A stretch of 56,451 bases of DNA from Staphylococcus simiae (GTDB lineage Bacteria; Bacillota; Bacilli; Staphylococcales; Staphylococcaceae), in assembly GCF_002902085.1 (NCBI RefSeq), contig NZ_PPQR01000096.1:4238-60688 (forward strand), written 5' to 3'. This document shows, piece after piece, positions 11,024 to 19,916 of this stretch (positions within the stretch are counted from its first letter, which is position 1; each line of letters begins with the position of its first letter). The notes under the pieces are model-generated. The model did no database searches and had not been told where the DNA came from. It saw nothing but the letters and a program-made list of their open reading frames with translations. The position numbers and the translations under genes are program-made.

Positions 11024-11292
11024 CAAAGGATTAGTAATTAATCATGTATGTTTCAGAGAATGTACGGTTGCTGCGAGTACAACTTACTGATTAATGAATG
11101 CACCTTTGAAATAACATTTTAATACTTAAAAATGAGAATAAAAGAAGATACTGTGTATAATATAGAATTGTTAATCATGATAAGTGTGTGGCTAATTCTA
11201 GTATAAGCATGTAATTTTTCTTTTATTGAATTCAGAGTGGAACCGTGCGGAAGCGCCTCTAACATTAATTTAATATGTTAGAGGCGTTTTTG
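11024..11292 (+). promoter_or_regulatory. Cysteine T-box riboswitch upstream of cysE-cysS
   Basis: Stem I is closed by CAAAGG (11024-11029) and CCTTTG (11103-11108). Its specifier is UGC (11099-11101), a cysteine codon, followed by the usual A. The AGTA motif lies at the 5' side. The T-box sequence AGAGTGGAACCGTGCGG (11234-11250) carries UGGA (11238-11241), which pairs with the UCCA end of tRNA-Cys. The competing terminator follows directly. Uncharged tRNA-Cys should stabilise the antiterminator and allow cysE-cysS expression. Confidence 0.93.
11254..11292 (+). terminator. T-box regulated terminator
   Basis: A perfect 12-bp stem (11254-11265 with 11275-11286, CGCCTCTAACAT/ATGTTAGAGGCG) with a 9-nt loop is followed by TTTTTGT. 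Its left arm lies next to the T-box sequence, as the attenuation mechanism requires. Confidence 0.92.
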
Positions 11293-11309
11293 TCATAGTA
11301 AAAACTTTA

Positions 11310-11543
11310 GGTTCTCTCCCAAATTGGACTGATACATAATTATTTTTTAAGCCTCGCTATGCCCAACCTGCATTGCATGATAAAACTGGATAACCAGTTT
11401 TTCTGTGTTGGGTCCCTTCCTAGGGTGCTGTCTCAGCCTGTAGTCTTCGACTAGCACTGCTCCCTCAGGAGTCTCGGCTTCAAAACAGTTTATATATTAA
11501 ATTATTCATTTTTTTATTTATCAGTCCTGAAAAATAGAGAACC
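11310..11543 (+). mobile_element. MITE-like element with terminal inverted repeats and 8-bp target duplication
   Basis: The 234-bp element begins GGTTCTCT and ends AGAGAACC. Complementarity continues inward (GGACTGAT near the left end, ATCAGTCC near the right). It is flanked directly by AAACTTTA at 11302-11309 and AAACTTTA at 11544-11551, a perfect 8-bp target-site duplication. It encodes no protein. An internal hairpin AAAACTGG/CCAGTTTT with flanking T could act as a terminator in either direction. A 172-bp core (11310-11481) recurs inverted at 45372-45543 with three differences by eye. Element type is inferred from structure only. Confidence 0.85.
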
Positions 11544-11551
11544 AAACTTTA

Positions 11552-11764
11552 TGACTGTTCAATATGAGTTTAACGAAATATAAAGAGTTAGCACTACTAT
11601 GACACGAGATGAGCAATGTTTTAAGTATTTTAAAGTAGTTTAAGTATTATTAATAGAAATTATGACTTATCAAGGTTTAAAAGTAACAAGATATATGTTT
11701 GAAGACTAACATCATAAATTAACTAAACAGGTCAATTGATAGTATGTCGGGGGAGGTAAACATC
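11552..11764 (+). other. AT-rich gap between MITE-like element and cysE
   Basis: No gene and no clear promoter are visible. If there is no promoter here, cysE depends on readthrough from the T-box across the inserted element. The GGGAGG ribosome site of cysE is at 11751-11756. Confidence 0.4.
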
Positions 11765-12406
11765 TTGCTAAAAAGAATGAGAGACGATATTAAAATGGTG
11801 TTTGAACAAGACCCAGCAGCACGTTCAACATTAGAAGTTATAACTACATATGCTGGTTTACATGCAGTTTGGAGTCACCTAATTGCGCATAAACTTTACA
11901 ATAAAAAGAAATATGTAACAGCACGATTGATTTCCCAGATTTCACGATTTTTTACAGGAATTGAAATACACCCAGGTGCTAAAATTGGTAAACGTCTGTT
12001 TATTGATCATGGTATGGGCGTAGTTATAGGAGAGACATGTACAATAGGTGATAACGTGACAATCTATCAAGGTGTCACATTAGGTGGAACAGGAAAAGAA
12101 AAAGGTAAACGTCATCCAGATATTGGTGACAATGTCTTAATTGCAGCAGGATCTAAAGTGCTAGGTAACATAAAAATTCATTCAAATGTTAACATTGGTG
12201 CAAATTCAGTTGTATTGCAGTCTGTGCCTAGTTATTCCACAGTTGTTGGTATACCAGGACATATAGTCAAACAAGATGGCATACGTATTGGTAAAACGTT
12301 TGATCATCGTAATTTACCAGATCCTATTTATGAACAAATTAAACATTTAGAACGACAACTTGAAAAAACGAAGAACGGAGAGATTCAAGATGATTACATT
12401 ATATAA
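11765..12406 (+). CDS. cysE: Serine O-acetyltransferase
   Basis: CysE acetylates serine with acetyl-CoA to O-acetylserine, the precursor for cysteine synthesis. The 213-residue protein has an N-terminal helical part and a left-handed beta-helix of hexapeptide repeats (about 70-180) with the active-site stretch [12 protein letters not shown] chose the TTG at 11765, 8 bases after GGGAGG; an in-frame ATG at 11744 lies upstream of that site and so is unlikely. It overlaps cysS by 17 bases. Both genes are under the cysteine T-box. Confidence 0.93.
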   Translation: MLKRMRDDIKMVFEQDPAARSTLEVITTYAGLHAVWSHLIAHKLYNKKKYVTARLISQISRFFTGIEIHPGAKIGKRLFIDHGMGVVIGETCTIGDNVTIYQGVTLGGTGKEKGKRHPDIGDNVLIAAGSKVLGNIKIHSNVNIGANSVVLQSVPSYSTVVGIPGHIVKQDGIRIGKTFDHRNLPDPIYEQIKHLERQLEKTKNGEIQDDYII

Positions 12407-13790
12407 TACATTGACACGTCAAAAAGAAGTATTTAAACCGATAGAACCAGGGAAAGTTAAAATGTATGTTTGTGGACCTACAGTATATAATTATATTCAT
12501 ATTGGAAATGCAAGACCAGCAATCAATTATGATGTTGTAAGACGTTATTTTGAATACCAAGGATATGACGTAGACTATGTTTCAAACTTTACAGATGTAG
12601 ACGATAAACTTATTAATCGCTCAAAAGAACTAAATCAAAGTGTTCCAGAAATTGCAGACAGATATATTGAAGCATTTTATGAAGATGTAGGTGCTTTAAA
12701 TGTTAAAAAAGCTACTTCTAACCCGCGTGTCATGGACCATATGGACGATATTATTCAATTTATCAAAGATTTGGTTGATCAAGGATATGCATATGAAAGT
12801 GGTGGAGATGTATACTTCCGAACTCGTAAATTTGATGGATATGGTAAATTAAGTCATCAATCTATCGATGATTTAAAGGTTGGTGCTCGTATAGATGCAG
12901 GAGAACAAAAAGAAGATGCCCTAGATTTTACATTGTGGAAGAAAGCTAAACCAGGTGAAATCAGTTGGGATAGTCCTTTTGGAGAGGGACGACCAGGTTG
13001 GCATATTGAATGTTCAGTTATGGCATTTCATGAATTAGGAGCAACGATCGATATCCATGCTGGAGGATCAGATTTACAATTCCCACATCATGAAAACGAA
13101 ATTGCTCAGTCAGAAGCACATAATCATGCGCCATTTGCTAATTATTGGATGCATAATGGATTTATTAATATTGATAATGAAAAAATGAGTAAATCATTAG
13201 GAAATTTCATTTTAGTTCATGACATTATTAAAGAAGTAGATCCAGATGTATTACGCTTTTTCATGATTAGTGTACATTATAGAAGCCCTATTAATTATAA
13301 TTTAGAACTAGTTGAAGCGGCACGCAGTGGTCTAGAAAGAATTAGAAATAGTTATCAATTAATTGAAGAGCGACAAGAAATTGCGACTGATATTGAAGAA
13401 CAAAATGATTATATTAAACAAATACAAGCCATTTTAGATAGATTCGAAACAGTGATGAACGATGATTTTAACACAGCAAATGCTATTACAGCTTGGTATG
13501 ATTTAGCAAAATTAGCAAACAAATATGTATTAGAAAATACGACATCATCAAAAGTAATTGCTAAATTTAAAGAGGTTTATCAAATTTTCAGCGATGTATT
13601 AGGTATTCCTTTAAAAGATTCAAAAGTAGCATTATTACTAGATGAAGATATAGAAAAGTTAATTGAAGAACGTAATCTAGCTAGAAAAAATAAAGATTTT
13701 GCACGTGCTGATGAAATTAGAGATATGTTGAAAGAACAAAACATTATCTTAGAAGATACACCACAAGGGGTTAGATTTAAACGTGGATAA
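12390..13790 (+). CDS. cysS: Cysteinyl-tRNA synthetase
   Basis: A class I synthetase charging tRNA-Cys. The 466 residues include the zinc ligand C28, HIGN at 37-40 and KMSKS at 265-269, and the C-terminal DALR and anticodon-binding parts. The ATG at 12390 follows CGGAGAG, inside the end of cysE; the overlap suggests translational coupling. It also overlaps mrnC by 8 bases. The T-box upstream senses the very tRNA this enzyme charges. Confidence 0.97.
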   Translation: MITLYNTLTRQKEVFKPIEPGKVKMYVCGPTVYNYIHIGNARPAINYDVVRRYFEYQGYDVDYVSNFTDVDDKLINRSKELNQSVPEIADRYIEAFYEDVGALNVKKATSNPRVMDHMDDIIQFIKDLVDQGYAYESGGDVYFRTRKFDGYGKLSHQSIDDLKVGARIDAGEQKEDALDFTLWKKAKPGEISWDSPFGEGRPGWHIECSVMAFHELGATIDIHAGGSDLQFPHHENEIAQSEAHNHAPFANYWMHNGFINIDNEKMSKSLGNFILVHDIIKEVDPDVLRFFMISVHYRSPINYNLELVEAARSGLERIRNSYQLIEERQEIATDIEEQNDYIKQIQAILDRFETVMNDDFNTANAITAWYDLAKLANKYVLENTTSSKVIAKFKEVYQIFSDVLGIPLKDSKVALLLDEDIEKLIEERNLARKNKDFARADEIRDMLKEQNIILEDTPQGVRFKRG

Positions 13791-14187
13791 CCAACAAGTG
13801 AATCATATTAAATTATTAAACCCATTAACTTTAGCCTATATGGGAGATGCAGTGTTGGACCAATATGTTCGTTCTTATATCGTTTTGAAACTAAAAAGTA
13901 AACCCAATAGATTACATCAGGTGGCGAAACGGTACGTATCTGCTAAAAGCCAAGCACAAACGTTAGAATTATTAATTGAAGAACAATGGTTTACAGACGA
14001 AGAAATGGACATTTTAAAAAGAGGACGTAATGCCAAAAGTTATACCAAAGCTAAAAATACAGATATCCAAACGTATAGAAAGAGCTCTGCTCTAGAAGCC
14101 GTACTTGGTTATTTATATTTAACAAAGCAAGAAGAAAGACTAGAACAATTATTAACAAAAATAATCAACATTGTTAACGAAAGGTAG
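13783..14187 (+). CDS. mrnC: Mini-ribonuclease III (23S rRNA maturation)
   Basis: Mini-III removes the ends of 23S rRNA precursors in Firmicutes. The 134-residue protein has only an RNase III catalytic domain and no double-stranded-RNA-binding domain, which is the family's hallmark. The signature [12 protein letters not shown] (19-30) carries the catalytic acidic residue, and the second acidic site is in [13 protein letters not shown]. Start is GTG at 13783 within the end of cysS. Gene order cysS-mrnC-rlmB is conserved. Confidence 0.93.
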   Translation: MDNQQVNHIKLLNPLTLAYMGDAVLDQYVRSYIVLKLKSKPNRLHQVAKRYVSAKSQAQTLELLIEEQWFTDEEMDILKRGRNAKSYTKAKNTDIQTYRKSSALEAVLGYLYLTKQEERLEQLLTKIINIVNER

Positions 14188-14194
14188 TGACTTT

Positions 14195-14941
14195 ATGGAA
14201 GATGAAGTTATTGTCGGTAGACATGCAGTGAGAGAAGCGATTATCTCAGGACATCCAATCAATAAAATATTGATCCAAGATGGCATAAAAAAACAACAAA
14301 TTAATGAAATTTTAAAAAATGCAAAAGAGCAAAAAATAATAGTTCAAACTGTGCCAAAATCAAAATTAGATTTTTTAGCAAATGCACCACATCAGGGTGT
14401 TGCTGCTTTGATTGCACCATATGAATATGCTGATTTTAATCAATTTTTAAAAGAGCAAAATGATAAAGAGGGATTATCTACAGTATTAATATTAGATGGT
14501 TTAGAAGATCCACATAATTTAGGGTCTATTCTTAGAACAGCTGATGCTACAGGAGTAGATGGCGTTATCATCCCTAAACGTCGTTCAGTCACATTAACAC
14601 AAACAGTTGCTAAAGCATCTACTGGAGCGATTCAACACGTTCCAGTAATTAGAGTAACCAATTTAGCTAATACAATTGATGAATTAAAAAATAATGGTTT
14701 TTGGGTTGCAGGTGCGGAAGCACACAATGCAACAGATTATCGTAATTTAGAGGCGGATATGTCATTAGCAATTGTTATTGGAAGTGAAGGGCAAGGTATG
14801 AGTCGTCTTGTAAGTGATAAGTGTGATTTTTATATCAAAATTCCAATGGTTGGACATGTTAATAGTTTAAATGCATCTGTAGCAGCTAGTTTAATGATGT
14901 ATGAAGTTTACAGAAAAAGAAATGATATTGAGGCAACATAA
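14195..14941 (+). CDS. rlmB: 23S rRNA 2'-O-methyltransferase of the SpoU/RlmB family
   Basis: A 248-residue SPOUT enzyme. It has an N-terminal RNA-binding substrate domain (about 1-80) and the knotted methyltransferase domain with its three motifs: [24 protein letters not shown] and [15 protein letters not shown]. It should methylate a ribose in 23S rRNA (G2251 in E. coli RlmB); the exact target here is inferred. The ATG at 14195 follows GAAAGG, 7 bases after mrnC, and its stop overlaps the next start as TAATG. Confidence 0.9.
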   Translation: MEDEVIVGRHAVREAIISGHPINKILIQDGIKKQQINEILKNAKEQKIIVQTVPKSKLDFLANAPHQGVAALIAPYEYADFNQFLKEQNDKEGLSTVLILDGLEDPHNLGSILRTADATGVDGVIIPKRRSVTLTQTVAKASTGAIQHVPVIRVTNLANTIDELKNNGFWVAGAEAHNATDYRNLEADMSLAIVIGSEGQGMSRLVSDKCDFYIKIPMVGHVNSLNASVAASLMMYEVYRKRNDIEAT

Positions 14942-15465
14942 TGAAAAAACGTTATTTGATAATAGACGGTTATAATATGATAGGACAATCGAGTAAACTT
15001 AGTGCCATTGCAAAAGAAAATTTGGAAGAAGCACGTCAACAACTATTAGATACGATTGCCAACTATAGTGCTGTAATTACAGATGAAGTTATTTGCGTCT
15101 TTGATGCCTATGAACAATCAGGTATTGAAAGAGAATATATCTATCATGGAGTGAAAACAATTTTCACTAAAGAAAAAGAAACTGCTGATAGTTTTATAGA
15201 ACGCTATGTATATGAGCTTTATGATAAACATACAAAACATATTACTGTAGTAACGAGTGATATGAGTGAACAACATGCAATTTTTGGTTCGGGAGCATAC
15301 AGAATTTCTTCCAGAGAAATGTGGAGAGACTTAAAAGAAAGTGCGATAGATGTTAGTAAATCACTAGAAGATATTAGTGAAAATAAACCAAGAACTCGAA
15401 TTCAGTTGTCTTCAGACATACTTGCCAAATTTGAAGAAATTCGCAGAGGAGATAATAATAAGTAG
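14941..15465 (+). CDS. NYN-domain ribosome-associated endoribonuclease (YacP/Rae1-like)
   Basis: This 174-residue protein starts [15 protein letters not shown], the first acidic motif of the NYN (PIN-like) fold, and has further acidic residues at DAYEQSG and the TSDMSEQ motif. In Bacillus subtilis the homologue Rae1 (YacP) cuts mRNA in the ribosomal A site. Placement after rlmB is conserved. It overlaps rlmB by one base, so the two are coupled. Confidence 0.85.
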   Translation: MKKRYLIIDGYNMIGQSSKLSAIAKENLEEARQQLLDTIANYSAVITDEVICVFDAYEQSGIEREYIYHGVKTIFTKEKETADSFIERYVYELYDKHTKHITVVTSDMSEQHAIFGSGAYRISSREMWRDLKESAIDVSKSLEDISENKPRTRIQLSSDILAKFEEIRRGDNNK

Positions 15466-15539
15466 ATTTTTTGTCATCTTGAAATTTTTATATGTCTACG
15501 TATAAACTAACCTTAATTTAACTTGAAAGGTAAGAAAGC

Positions 15540-16094
15540 GTGACAAATCAATATTTAAATATCTCTAATGATAAACAGCAACTAGATACATCCACACACT
15601 TTAACAACTTATTACAACAATTGCATCCGACAATTATGAGTAGGATCATGAAGATGAGAATTAGTGATTGTGATAAAGAAGATTTATATCAAGAAGTAAT
15701 TATTAGAATCTATAAAGCAACAAAGACATTTGATTTTAATGGTAAACAACCATTTAAACATTATGTACAATGTGTTATAAGTTCAGTGAAATATGATTAT
15801 TTACGTAAATATTTAGCAATCAATAGAAGGACTGAAAGCTTAATTAACGAATATAAAGTGAAGTATAGTAATCATTCGCTATATAAAGAAACAGAATTAT
15901 GTTGTCTTTACAAAATGCAATTAACAGAACTGCAAGGACAATTTAAATATTTAAGTATATTTGAAAAGGAAGTAATGACGCTAGTATGTCAATATTATAG
16001 CCCTAAAGAAATTGCTACAATACTCAATGTTAGTGATAAAAAAGTATACAATGCAATACAGAGAAGTAAACAAAAAATTAAAGTATATTGTTAA
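15540..16094 (+). CDS. sigH: Sigma-70 family factor SigH
   Basis: Staphylococcal SigH is an alternative sigma factor linked in S. aureus to competence genes (known of the family). The 184-residue protein has a region-2-like part with DLYQEVIIRIYKA (about residues 48-60) and a C-terminal region-4 helix-turn-helix, YYSPKEIATILNVSDKKVYN. Start is GTG at 15540 after GAAAGGTAAG. It lies between the NYN gene and rpmG as in S. aureus. Staphylococcal SigH sequences diverge quickly, so this assignment rests on both position and region 4. Confidence 0.85.
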   Translation: MTNQYLNISNDKQQLDTSTHFNNLLQQLHPTIMSRIMKMRISDCDKEDLYQEVIIRIYKATKTFDFNGKQPFKHYVQCVISSVKYDYLRKYLAINRRTESLINEYKVKYSNHSLYKETELCCLYKMQLTELQGQFKYLSIFEKEVMTLVCQYYSPKEIATILNVSDKKVYNAIQRSKQKIKVYC

Positions 16095-16148
16095 AATGGT
16101 TATTATAAATAGGATAGCGATAAAGAGAAGACATATTGTTTAGCTAGT

Positions 16149-16178
16149 TTGACATTTGTCATAAATTTTATGTATAGT
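16149..16178 (+). promoter_or_regulatory. Sigma-A promoter of rpmG-secE-nusG
   Basis: TTGACA (16149-16154), an 18-bp spacer and TATAGT (16173-16178) lie 34 bases before the rpmG start. Confidence 0.75.
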
Positions 16179-16212
16179 ATACTGGTATTATAATGAACAA
16201 AGGTGAATTATA

Positions 16213-16356
16213 GTGAGAAAAATACCGTTAAATTGTGAAGTTTGTGGTAGTAGAAACTATCACGTTCCCAAGCAGGGAGACGCATCAGTTAGATTAAGTA
16301 TAAAGAAATATTGTCCTAAATGTAATGCGCATACAATTCATAAAGAGTCGAAATAA
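16213..16356 (+). CDS. rpmG: Ribosomal protein L33 (zinc-ribbon form)
   Basis: A 47-residue protein read from GTG at 16213 after AAAGGTG. It begins [16 protein letters not shown] and contains two CxxC pairs (C8/C11 and C34/C37), the zinc-binding C+ form of L33. It is a 50S subunit protein. Its position directly before secE and nusG is typical of Firmicutes. Confidence 0.95.
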   Translation: MRKIPLNCEVCGSRNYHVPKQGDASVRLSIKKYCPKCNAHTIHKESK

Positions 16357-16408
16357 ATGTATTCATTATGACAAGGTTATATGTTTGAAAGATTTGGAGG
16401 TAGTACAA

Positions 16409-16591
16409 ATGGCTAAAAAAGAAAGTTTCTTTAAAGGCGTTAAGTCTGAAATGGAAAAAACAAGTTGGCCGACAAAAGAAGAGTTGTTTAAGTATACTGT
16501 TATAGTTGTATCAACTGTGATATTCTTCTTAGTCTTTTTCTATGCCTTAGATATTGGAATTACTGCATTGAAAAATTTATTATTTGGTTAG
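16409..16591 (+). CDS. secE: Preprotein translocase subunit SecE
   Basis: SecE clamps SecY in the membrane translocon. The 60-residue protein has the conserved amphipathic [10 protein letters not shown] (17-26) and a single C-terminal membrane segment (about 31-55), the short Gram-positive form. ATG at 16409 follows TTGGAGG. It is 12 bases upstream of nusG. Confidence 0.95.
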   Translation: MAKKESFFKGVKSEMEKTSWPTKEELFKYTVIVVSTVIFFLVFFYALDIGITALKNLLFG

Positions 16592-16603
16592 AGGAGTGAA
16601 GAC

Positions 16604-17152
16604 ATGTCTGAAGAAGTTGGCGCAAAGCGTTGGTATGCCGTGCATACATATTCAGGATATGAAAATAAAGTTAAAAAGAATTTAGAAAAAAGAGTAGAAT
16701 CTATGAATATGACTGAACAGATTTTTAGAGTAGTCATACCAGAAGAAGAGGAAACTCAAGTAAAAGATGGTAAAGCTAAAACGACAGTTAAAAAAACGTT
16801 CCCTGGTTATGTACTAGTTGAGTTAGTTATGACTGATGAATCTTGGTATGTAGTAAGAAACACCCCAGGAGTAACAGGATTTGTAGGATCTGCAGGCGCA
16901 GGATCTAAACCTAATCCATTATTACCTGAAGAAGTTCGTTTTATATTAAAACAAATGGGACTAAAAGAAAAAACGATCGATGTAGAATTAGACATTGGAG
17001 AACAAGTTCGTATCAAGTCTGGTCCGTTCGCAAATCAAGTAGGAGAAGTTCAAGAAGTTGAAGCGGACAAATTTAAATTGACAGTTTTAGTAGATATGTT
17101 TGGTCGTGAAACACCAGTAGAAGTTGAATTTGATCAAGTAGAAAAGCTGTAA
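16604..17152 (+). CDS. nusG: Transcription factor NusG
   Basis: NusG binds RNA polymerase and modulates pausing, elongation and coupling to translation. At 182 residues it has the NGN domain (WYAVHTYSGYENKVKKNLE at 11-29, FPGYVLVE near 65) and a C-terminal KOW domain from about residue 125, with the GPFANQVGEV motif. The gene follows secE and precedes rplK, as in most bacteria. Confidence 0.97.
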   Translation: MSEEVGAKRWYAVHTYSGYENKVKKNLEKRVESMNMTEQIFRVVIPEEEETQVKDGKAKTTVKKTFPGYVLVELVMTDESWYVVRNTPGVTGFVGSAGAGSKPNPLLPEEVRFILKQMGLKEKTIDVELDIGEQVRIKSGPFANQVGEVQEVEADKFKLTVLVDMFGRETPVEVEFDQVEKL

Positions 17153-17197
17153 AAATTAGCAGCATAATAATAATAACCATCAAAAATAATATTAGTA

Positions 17198-17227
17198 TTG
17201 ATTTTATAAATAAAAAAGTGTTAAAAT
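17198..17227 (+). promoter_or_regulatory. Probable rplK promoter
   Basis: TTGATT (17198-17203), 18-bp spacer and TAAAAT (17222-17227). The predicted start falls at about the first base of the structured rplK leader. Confidence 0.6.
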
Positions 17228-17230
17228 AAT

Positions 17231-17306
17231 GTGGTCGCGCTTTTAGGAGCGTCCATTTCGTCACGAAATGTTAGAGTGGGAGGGCAAAACTGAGCCCTGT
17301 GACCAC
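17231..17306 (+). promoter_or_regulatory. rplK leader, probable L1-binding autoregulatory structure
   Basis: GTGGTC (17231-17236) pairs with GACCAC (17301-17306) to close the structure. Inside are a perfect hairpin CATTTCG/CGAAATG (17254-17270) and GTGGGAGGGC (17276-17285), whose GGGC pairs with GCCC (17294-17297). A GTGGGAGG element before rplK is common in Firmicutes. I infer that it is the translational operator for L1, which represses L11-L1 synthesis; the sequence does not prove this. Confidence 0.65.
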
Positions 17307-17332
17307 ATCACGATATCAAGGAGGTGCACATC

Positions 17333-17755
17333 GTGGCTAAAAAAGTAGAAAAAGTAGTTAAATTACAAATTCCTGCAGGTAAAGCAAATCCAGCACCACC
17401 AGTTGGTCCAGCATTAGGTCAAGCAGGTGTGAACATTATGGGATTCTGTAAAGAATTCAACGCACGTACGCAAGATCAAGCAGGTTTAATCATTCCGGTA
17501 GAAATCAGTGTTTATGAAGATCGTTCATTTACATTCATTACAAAAACTCCACCGGCTCCAGTACTACTTAAAAAAGCAGCTGGTATTGAAAAAGGTTCTG
17601 GTGAACCTAACAAAACTAAAGTTGCTACAGTAACTAAAGATCAAGTACGTGAAATTGCTAATAGTAAAATGCAAGATTTAAATGCTGCAGACGAAGAAGC
17701 AGCTATGCGTATTATCGAAGGTACTGCTCGTAGTATGGGAATCACTGTTGAATAA
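17333..17755 (+). CDS. rplK: Ribosomal protein L11
   Basis: L11 forms the base of the GTPase-associated stalk and is needed for RelA activation. The 140-residue protein has an N-terminal domain with [20 protein letters not shown] and a C-terminal RNA-binding domain. I chose the GTG at 17333 (MAKKVEKVV), 9 bases after an upstream ATG, because it has the right gap from AAGGAGG. It is separated from rplA by 203 bases with its own structured leader. Confidence 0.96.
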   Translation: MAKKVEKVVKLQIPAGKANPAPPVGPALGQAGVNIMGFCKEFNARTQDQAGLIIPVEISVYEDRSFTFITKTPPAPVLLKKAAGIEKGSGEPNKTKVATVTKDQVREIANSKMQDLNAADEEAAMRIIEGTARSMGITVE

Positions 17756-17758
17756 TAA

Positions 17759-17890
17759 ATCAAATTTTAAAATTTGATCACAAAGATTTAAAAGATGAAG
17801 CAGATAACAGAATTCATAATTTTAAATTATATATAACCAATGATATTAACATTTAGAGTTTAATATTGGTTATATATTCTGTTGTCTGCT
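17759..17890 (+). repeat. 20-bp palindrome and long hairpin between rplK and rplA
   Basis: Bases 17759-17778 are a perfect palindrome, ATCAAATTTTAAAATTTGAT. From 17799 to 17890 a 92-base imperfect hairpin follows: AGCAGATAACAGAAT at the base pairs with ATTCTGTTGTCTGCT (17876-17890), and an inner stem pairs ATATATAACCAAT with ATTGGTTATATA. There is no T-tail. It could be a processing site or shield between the two cistrons. Confidence 0.6.
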
Positions 17891-17941
17891 CTCGACTTGC
17901 ATGATTGCAAGGAATGTGGGAGGAAATTCCGCTAAAACCAC
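17891..17941 (+). promoter_or_regulatory. rplA leader, second probable L1-binding structure
   Basis: A CTTGCA/TGCAAG hairpin is followed by GTGGGAGGAA (17916-17925), with GGAA pairing TTCC, and by ACCAC (17937-17941). This repeats the arrangement before rplK. Presence directly before the L1 gene supports autoregulation by L1, but this is inference. Confidence 0.6.
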
Positions 17942-17958
17942 TAAAGGAGGAACAATTA

Positions 17959-18654
17959 ATGGCTAAAAAAGGTAAAAAGTATCAAGAAGCAGCTAGTAAA
18001 GTTGATCGTACTCAACACTACAGTGTTGAAGAAGCAATTAAATTAGCTAAAGAAACAAGTATTGCTAACTTTGACGCATCAGTTGAAGTTGCTTTCCGTT
18101 TAGGAATTGATACACGTAAGAATGACCAACAAATCCGTGGTGCAGTAGTGTTACCAAACGGTACTGGTAAATCACAAAGTGTATTAGTTTTTGCTAAAGG
18201 CGATAAAATTGCTGAAGCAGAAGCAGCAGGTGCTGATTATGTAGGTGAAGCAGAATACGTTCAAAAAATCCAACAAGGTTGGTTTGACTTTGATGTAGTT
18301 GTTGCTACACCAGACATGATGGGCGAAGTTGGTAAATTAGGTCGAGTATTAGGGCCAAAAGGTTTAATGCCTAACCCTAAAACTGGAACTGTAACTATGG
18401 ACGTTAAAAAAGCTGTTGAAGAAATCAAAGCTGGTAAAGTAGAATATCGTGCTGAAAAAGCTGGTATTGTACATGCGTCAATCGGTAAAGTTTCATTCAC
18501 TGATGAACAACTTATTGAAAACTTTAAAGCATTACAAGATGTGTTAGCTAAAGCTAAACCATCATCTGCTAAAGGTACTTACTTCAAATCTGTTGCTGTA
18601 ACTACAACAATGGGTCCTGGCGTTAAAGTAGATACTACTTCTTTCAAACTATAA
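17959..18654 (+). CDS. rplA: Ribosomal protein L1
   Basis: L1 forms the mobile stalk of the 50S subunit near the E site and in many bacteria represses its own operon by binding mRNA. The 231 residues have the two-domain L1 fold; the signature [18 protein letters not shown] is near residue 130. I chose the ATG at 17959 ([11 protein letters not shown]), after AAAGGAGG. A 12-bp hairpin terminator follows. Confidence 0.97.
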   Translation: MAKKGKKYQEAASKVDRTQHYSVEEAIKLAKETSIANFDASVEVAFRLGIDTRKNDQQIRGAVVLPNGTGKSQSVLVFAKGDKIAEAEAAGADYVGEAEYVQKIQQGWFDFDVVVATPDMMGEVGKLGRVLGPKGLMPNPKTGTVTMDVKKAVEEIKAGKVEYRAEKAGIVHASIGKVSFTDEQLIENFKALQDVLAKAKPSSAKGTYFKSVAVTTTMGPGVKVDTTSFKL

Positions 18655-18667
18655 TATAGATGAACAT

Positions 18668-18699
18668 AAGACTGAGAGATATTTTCTCTCAGTCTTTAA
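18668..18699 (+). terminator. Terminator after rplA
   Basis: A perfect 12-bp stem (18668-18679 with 18685-18696, AAGACTGAGAGA/TCTCTCAGTCTT) with a 5-base loop ends in TTTAAA. It ends the rplK-rplA transcript before the rplJ promoter. Confidence 0.85.
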
Positions 18700-18706
18700 A
18701 AATATG

Positions 18707-18735
18707 TTGACAATATGTAGATAACGAGTTATATT
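18707..18735 (+). promoter_or_regulatory. Sigma-A promoter of rplJ-rplL
   Basis: TTGACA (18707-18712), 17-bp spacer, TATATT (18730-18735): a near-consensus promoter that gives the L10 leader transcript. Confidence 0.85.
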
Positions 18736-18757
18736 ACATATTGTGATTATTTTACCT

Positions 18758-18876
18758 AAGACAGTAGGAGTTATTTGTAACTTAAAATTTATCCTACCGA
18801 GGCTAAAATTGACTTGAACGTGATGATCTATGATCTTTCAAGCACTTTTTGCCGTGGGTAGAAAGTGCTTTTTTTT
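18758..18876 (+). promoter_or_regulatory. L10 leader with attenuator
   Basis: The sequence GACAGTAGGAGTT with ATCCTACCGAGGC matches the L10 leader known in Firmicutes, which binds the L10-L12 complex. It ends in a terminator: AAGCACTTT (18840-18848) pairs with AAAGTGCTT (18862-18870), followed by T. An upstream CTTGAA can pair with TTCAAG at the terminator base, offering an alternative fold. Confidence 0.85.
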
Positions 18877-18920
18877 AATTTTAAAAAAAGCACCCAAAAA
18901 TATTAAATGGAGGTGTCTGA

Positions 18921-19421
18921 ATGTCTGCTATCATTGAAGCTAAAAAACAACTAGTTGATGAAATTGCTGACGTATTATCAAATTCAGTTTCAACAGTTAT
19001 CGTTGACTATCGTGGTTTAACAGTTGCTGAAGTTACTGAACTACGTTCACAATTACGTGAAGCTGGTGTTGAGTATAAAGTATACAAAAACACTATGGTA
19101 CGTCGTGCAGCTGAAAAAGCTGGTATCGAAGGTTTGAATGATTTCTTAACAGGTCCTACAGCTATTGCAACTTCTAAAGAAGATGTAGTAGCACCAGCAA
19201 AAGTACTTGCAGGATTTGCTAAAGAACATGAAGCGTTAGAAATTAAATCAGGCGTTATGGAAGGAAATGTTATTACAGCAGAAGAAGTTAAAACTGTTGG
19301 TTCATTACCTTCACACGATGGTCTTGTATCTATGCTTTTATCAGTATTACAAGCTCCAGTACGCAACTTCGCTTATGCGGTTAAAGCTGTTGGAGAACAA
19401 AAAGAAGAAAGCGCTGAATAA
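18921..19421 (+). CDS. rplJ: Ribosomal protein L10
   Basis: L10 anchors L12 dimers to the ribosome. At 166 residues it has the N-terminal rRNA-binding domain with [17 protein letters not shown] (about 26-42) and a C-terminal helix that binds L12. It starts with ATG after TGGAGGTG, 42 bases before rplL. Expression is set by the L10 leader. Confidence 0.97.
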   Translation: MSAIIEAKKQLVDEIADVLSNSVSTVIVDYRGLTVAEVTELRSQLREAGVEYKVYKNTMVRRAAEKAGIEGLNDFLTGPTAIATSKEDVVAPAKVLAGFAKEHEALEIKSGVMEGNVITAEEVKTVGSLPSHDGLVSMLLSVLQAPVRNFAYAVKAVGEQKEESAE

Positions 19422-19463
19422 TTTTTAGCGTAACTAAATTTAAAAATAACGGAGGAATTATAA

Positions 19464-19832
19464 ATGGCTAATCAAGAACAAATCATTGAAGCAATTAAAG
19501 AAATGTCAGTGTTAGAATTAAACGACTTAGTAAAAGCAATCGAAGAAGAATTTGGTGTAACTGCAGCAGCTCCAGTAGCAGCAGCAGGTGCAGCAGGTGG
19601 CGGAGACGCAGCTGCTGAAAAAACTGAATTTGATGTTGAATTAACTTCAGCTGGTTCATCTAAAATCAAAGTTGTTAAAGCAGTTAAAGAAGCAACTGGC
19701 TTAGGCTTAAAAGATGCTAAAGACTTAGTAGATGGAGCTCCTAAAGTAATCAAAGAAGCTTTACCTAAAGAAGAAGCTGAAAAACTTAAAGAACAATTAG
19801 AAGAAGTTGGAGCTACTGTAGAATTAAAATAA
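19464..19832 (+). CDS. rplL: Ribosomal protein L7/L12
   Basis: The 122-residue stalk protein recruits translation GTPases. It has an N-terminal dimer domain (1-30), an alanine-glycine hinge (about 35-55) and a C-terminal factor-binding domain with [23 protein letters not shown] after CGGAGGAA. It needs to be made in excess over L10; the strong ribosome site fits this. Confidence 0.98.
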   Translation: MANQEQIIEAIKEMSVLELNDLVKAIEEEFGVTAAAPVAAAGAAGGGDAAAEKTEFDVELTSAGSSKIKVVKAVKEATGLGLKDAKDLVDGAPKVIKEALPKEEAEKLKEQLEEVGATVELK

Positions 19833-19916
19833 TTCTAGTATCTTAACTTAATATGAATTTCAATATTGTTATTTGACATATCGAATAGCAAAGATATTGA
19901 TAATATTCTTTGAGAA

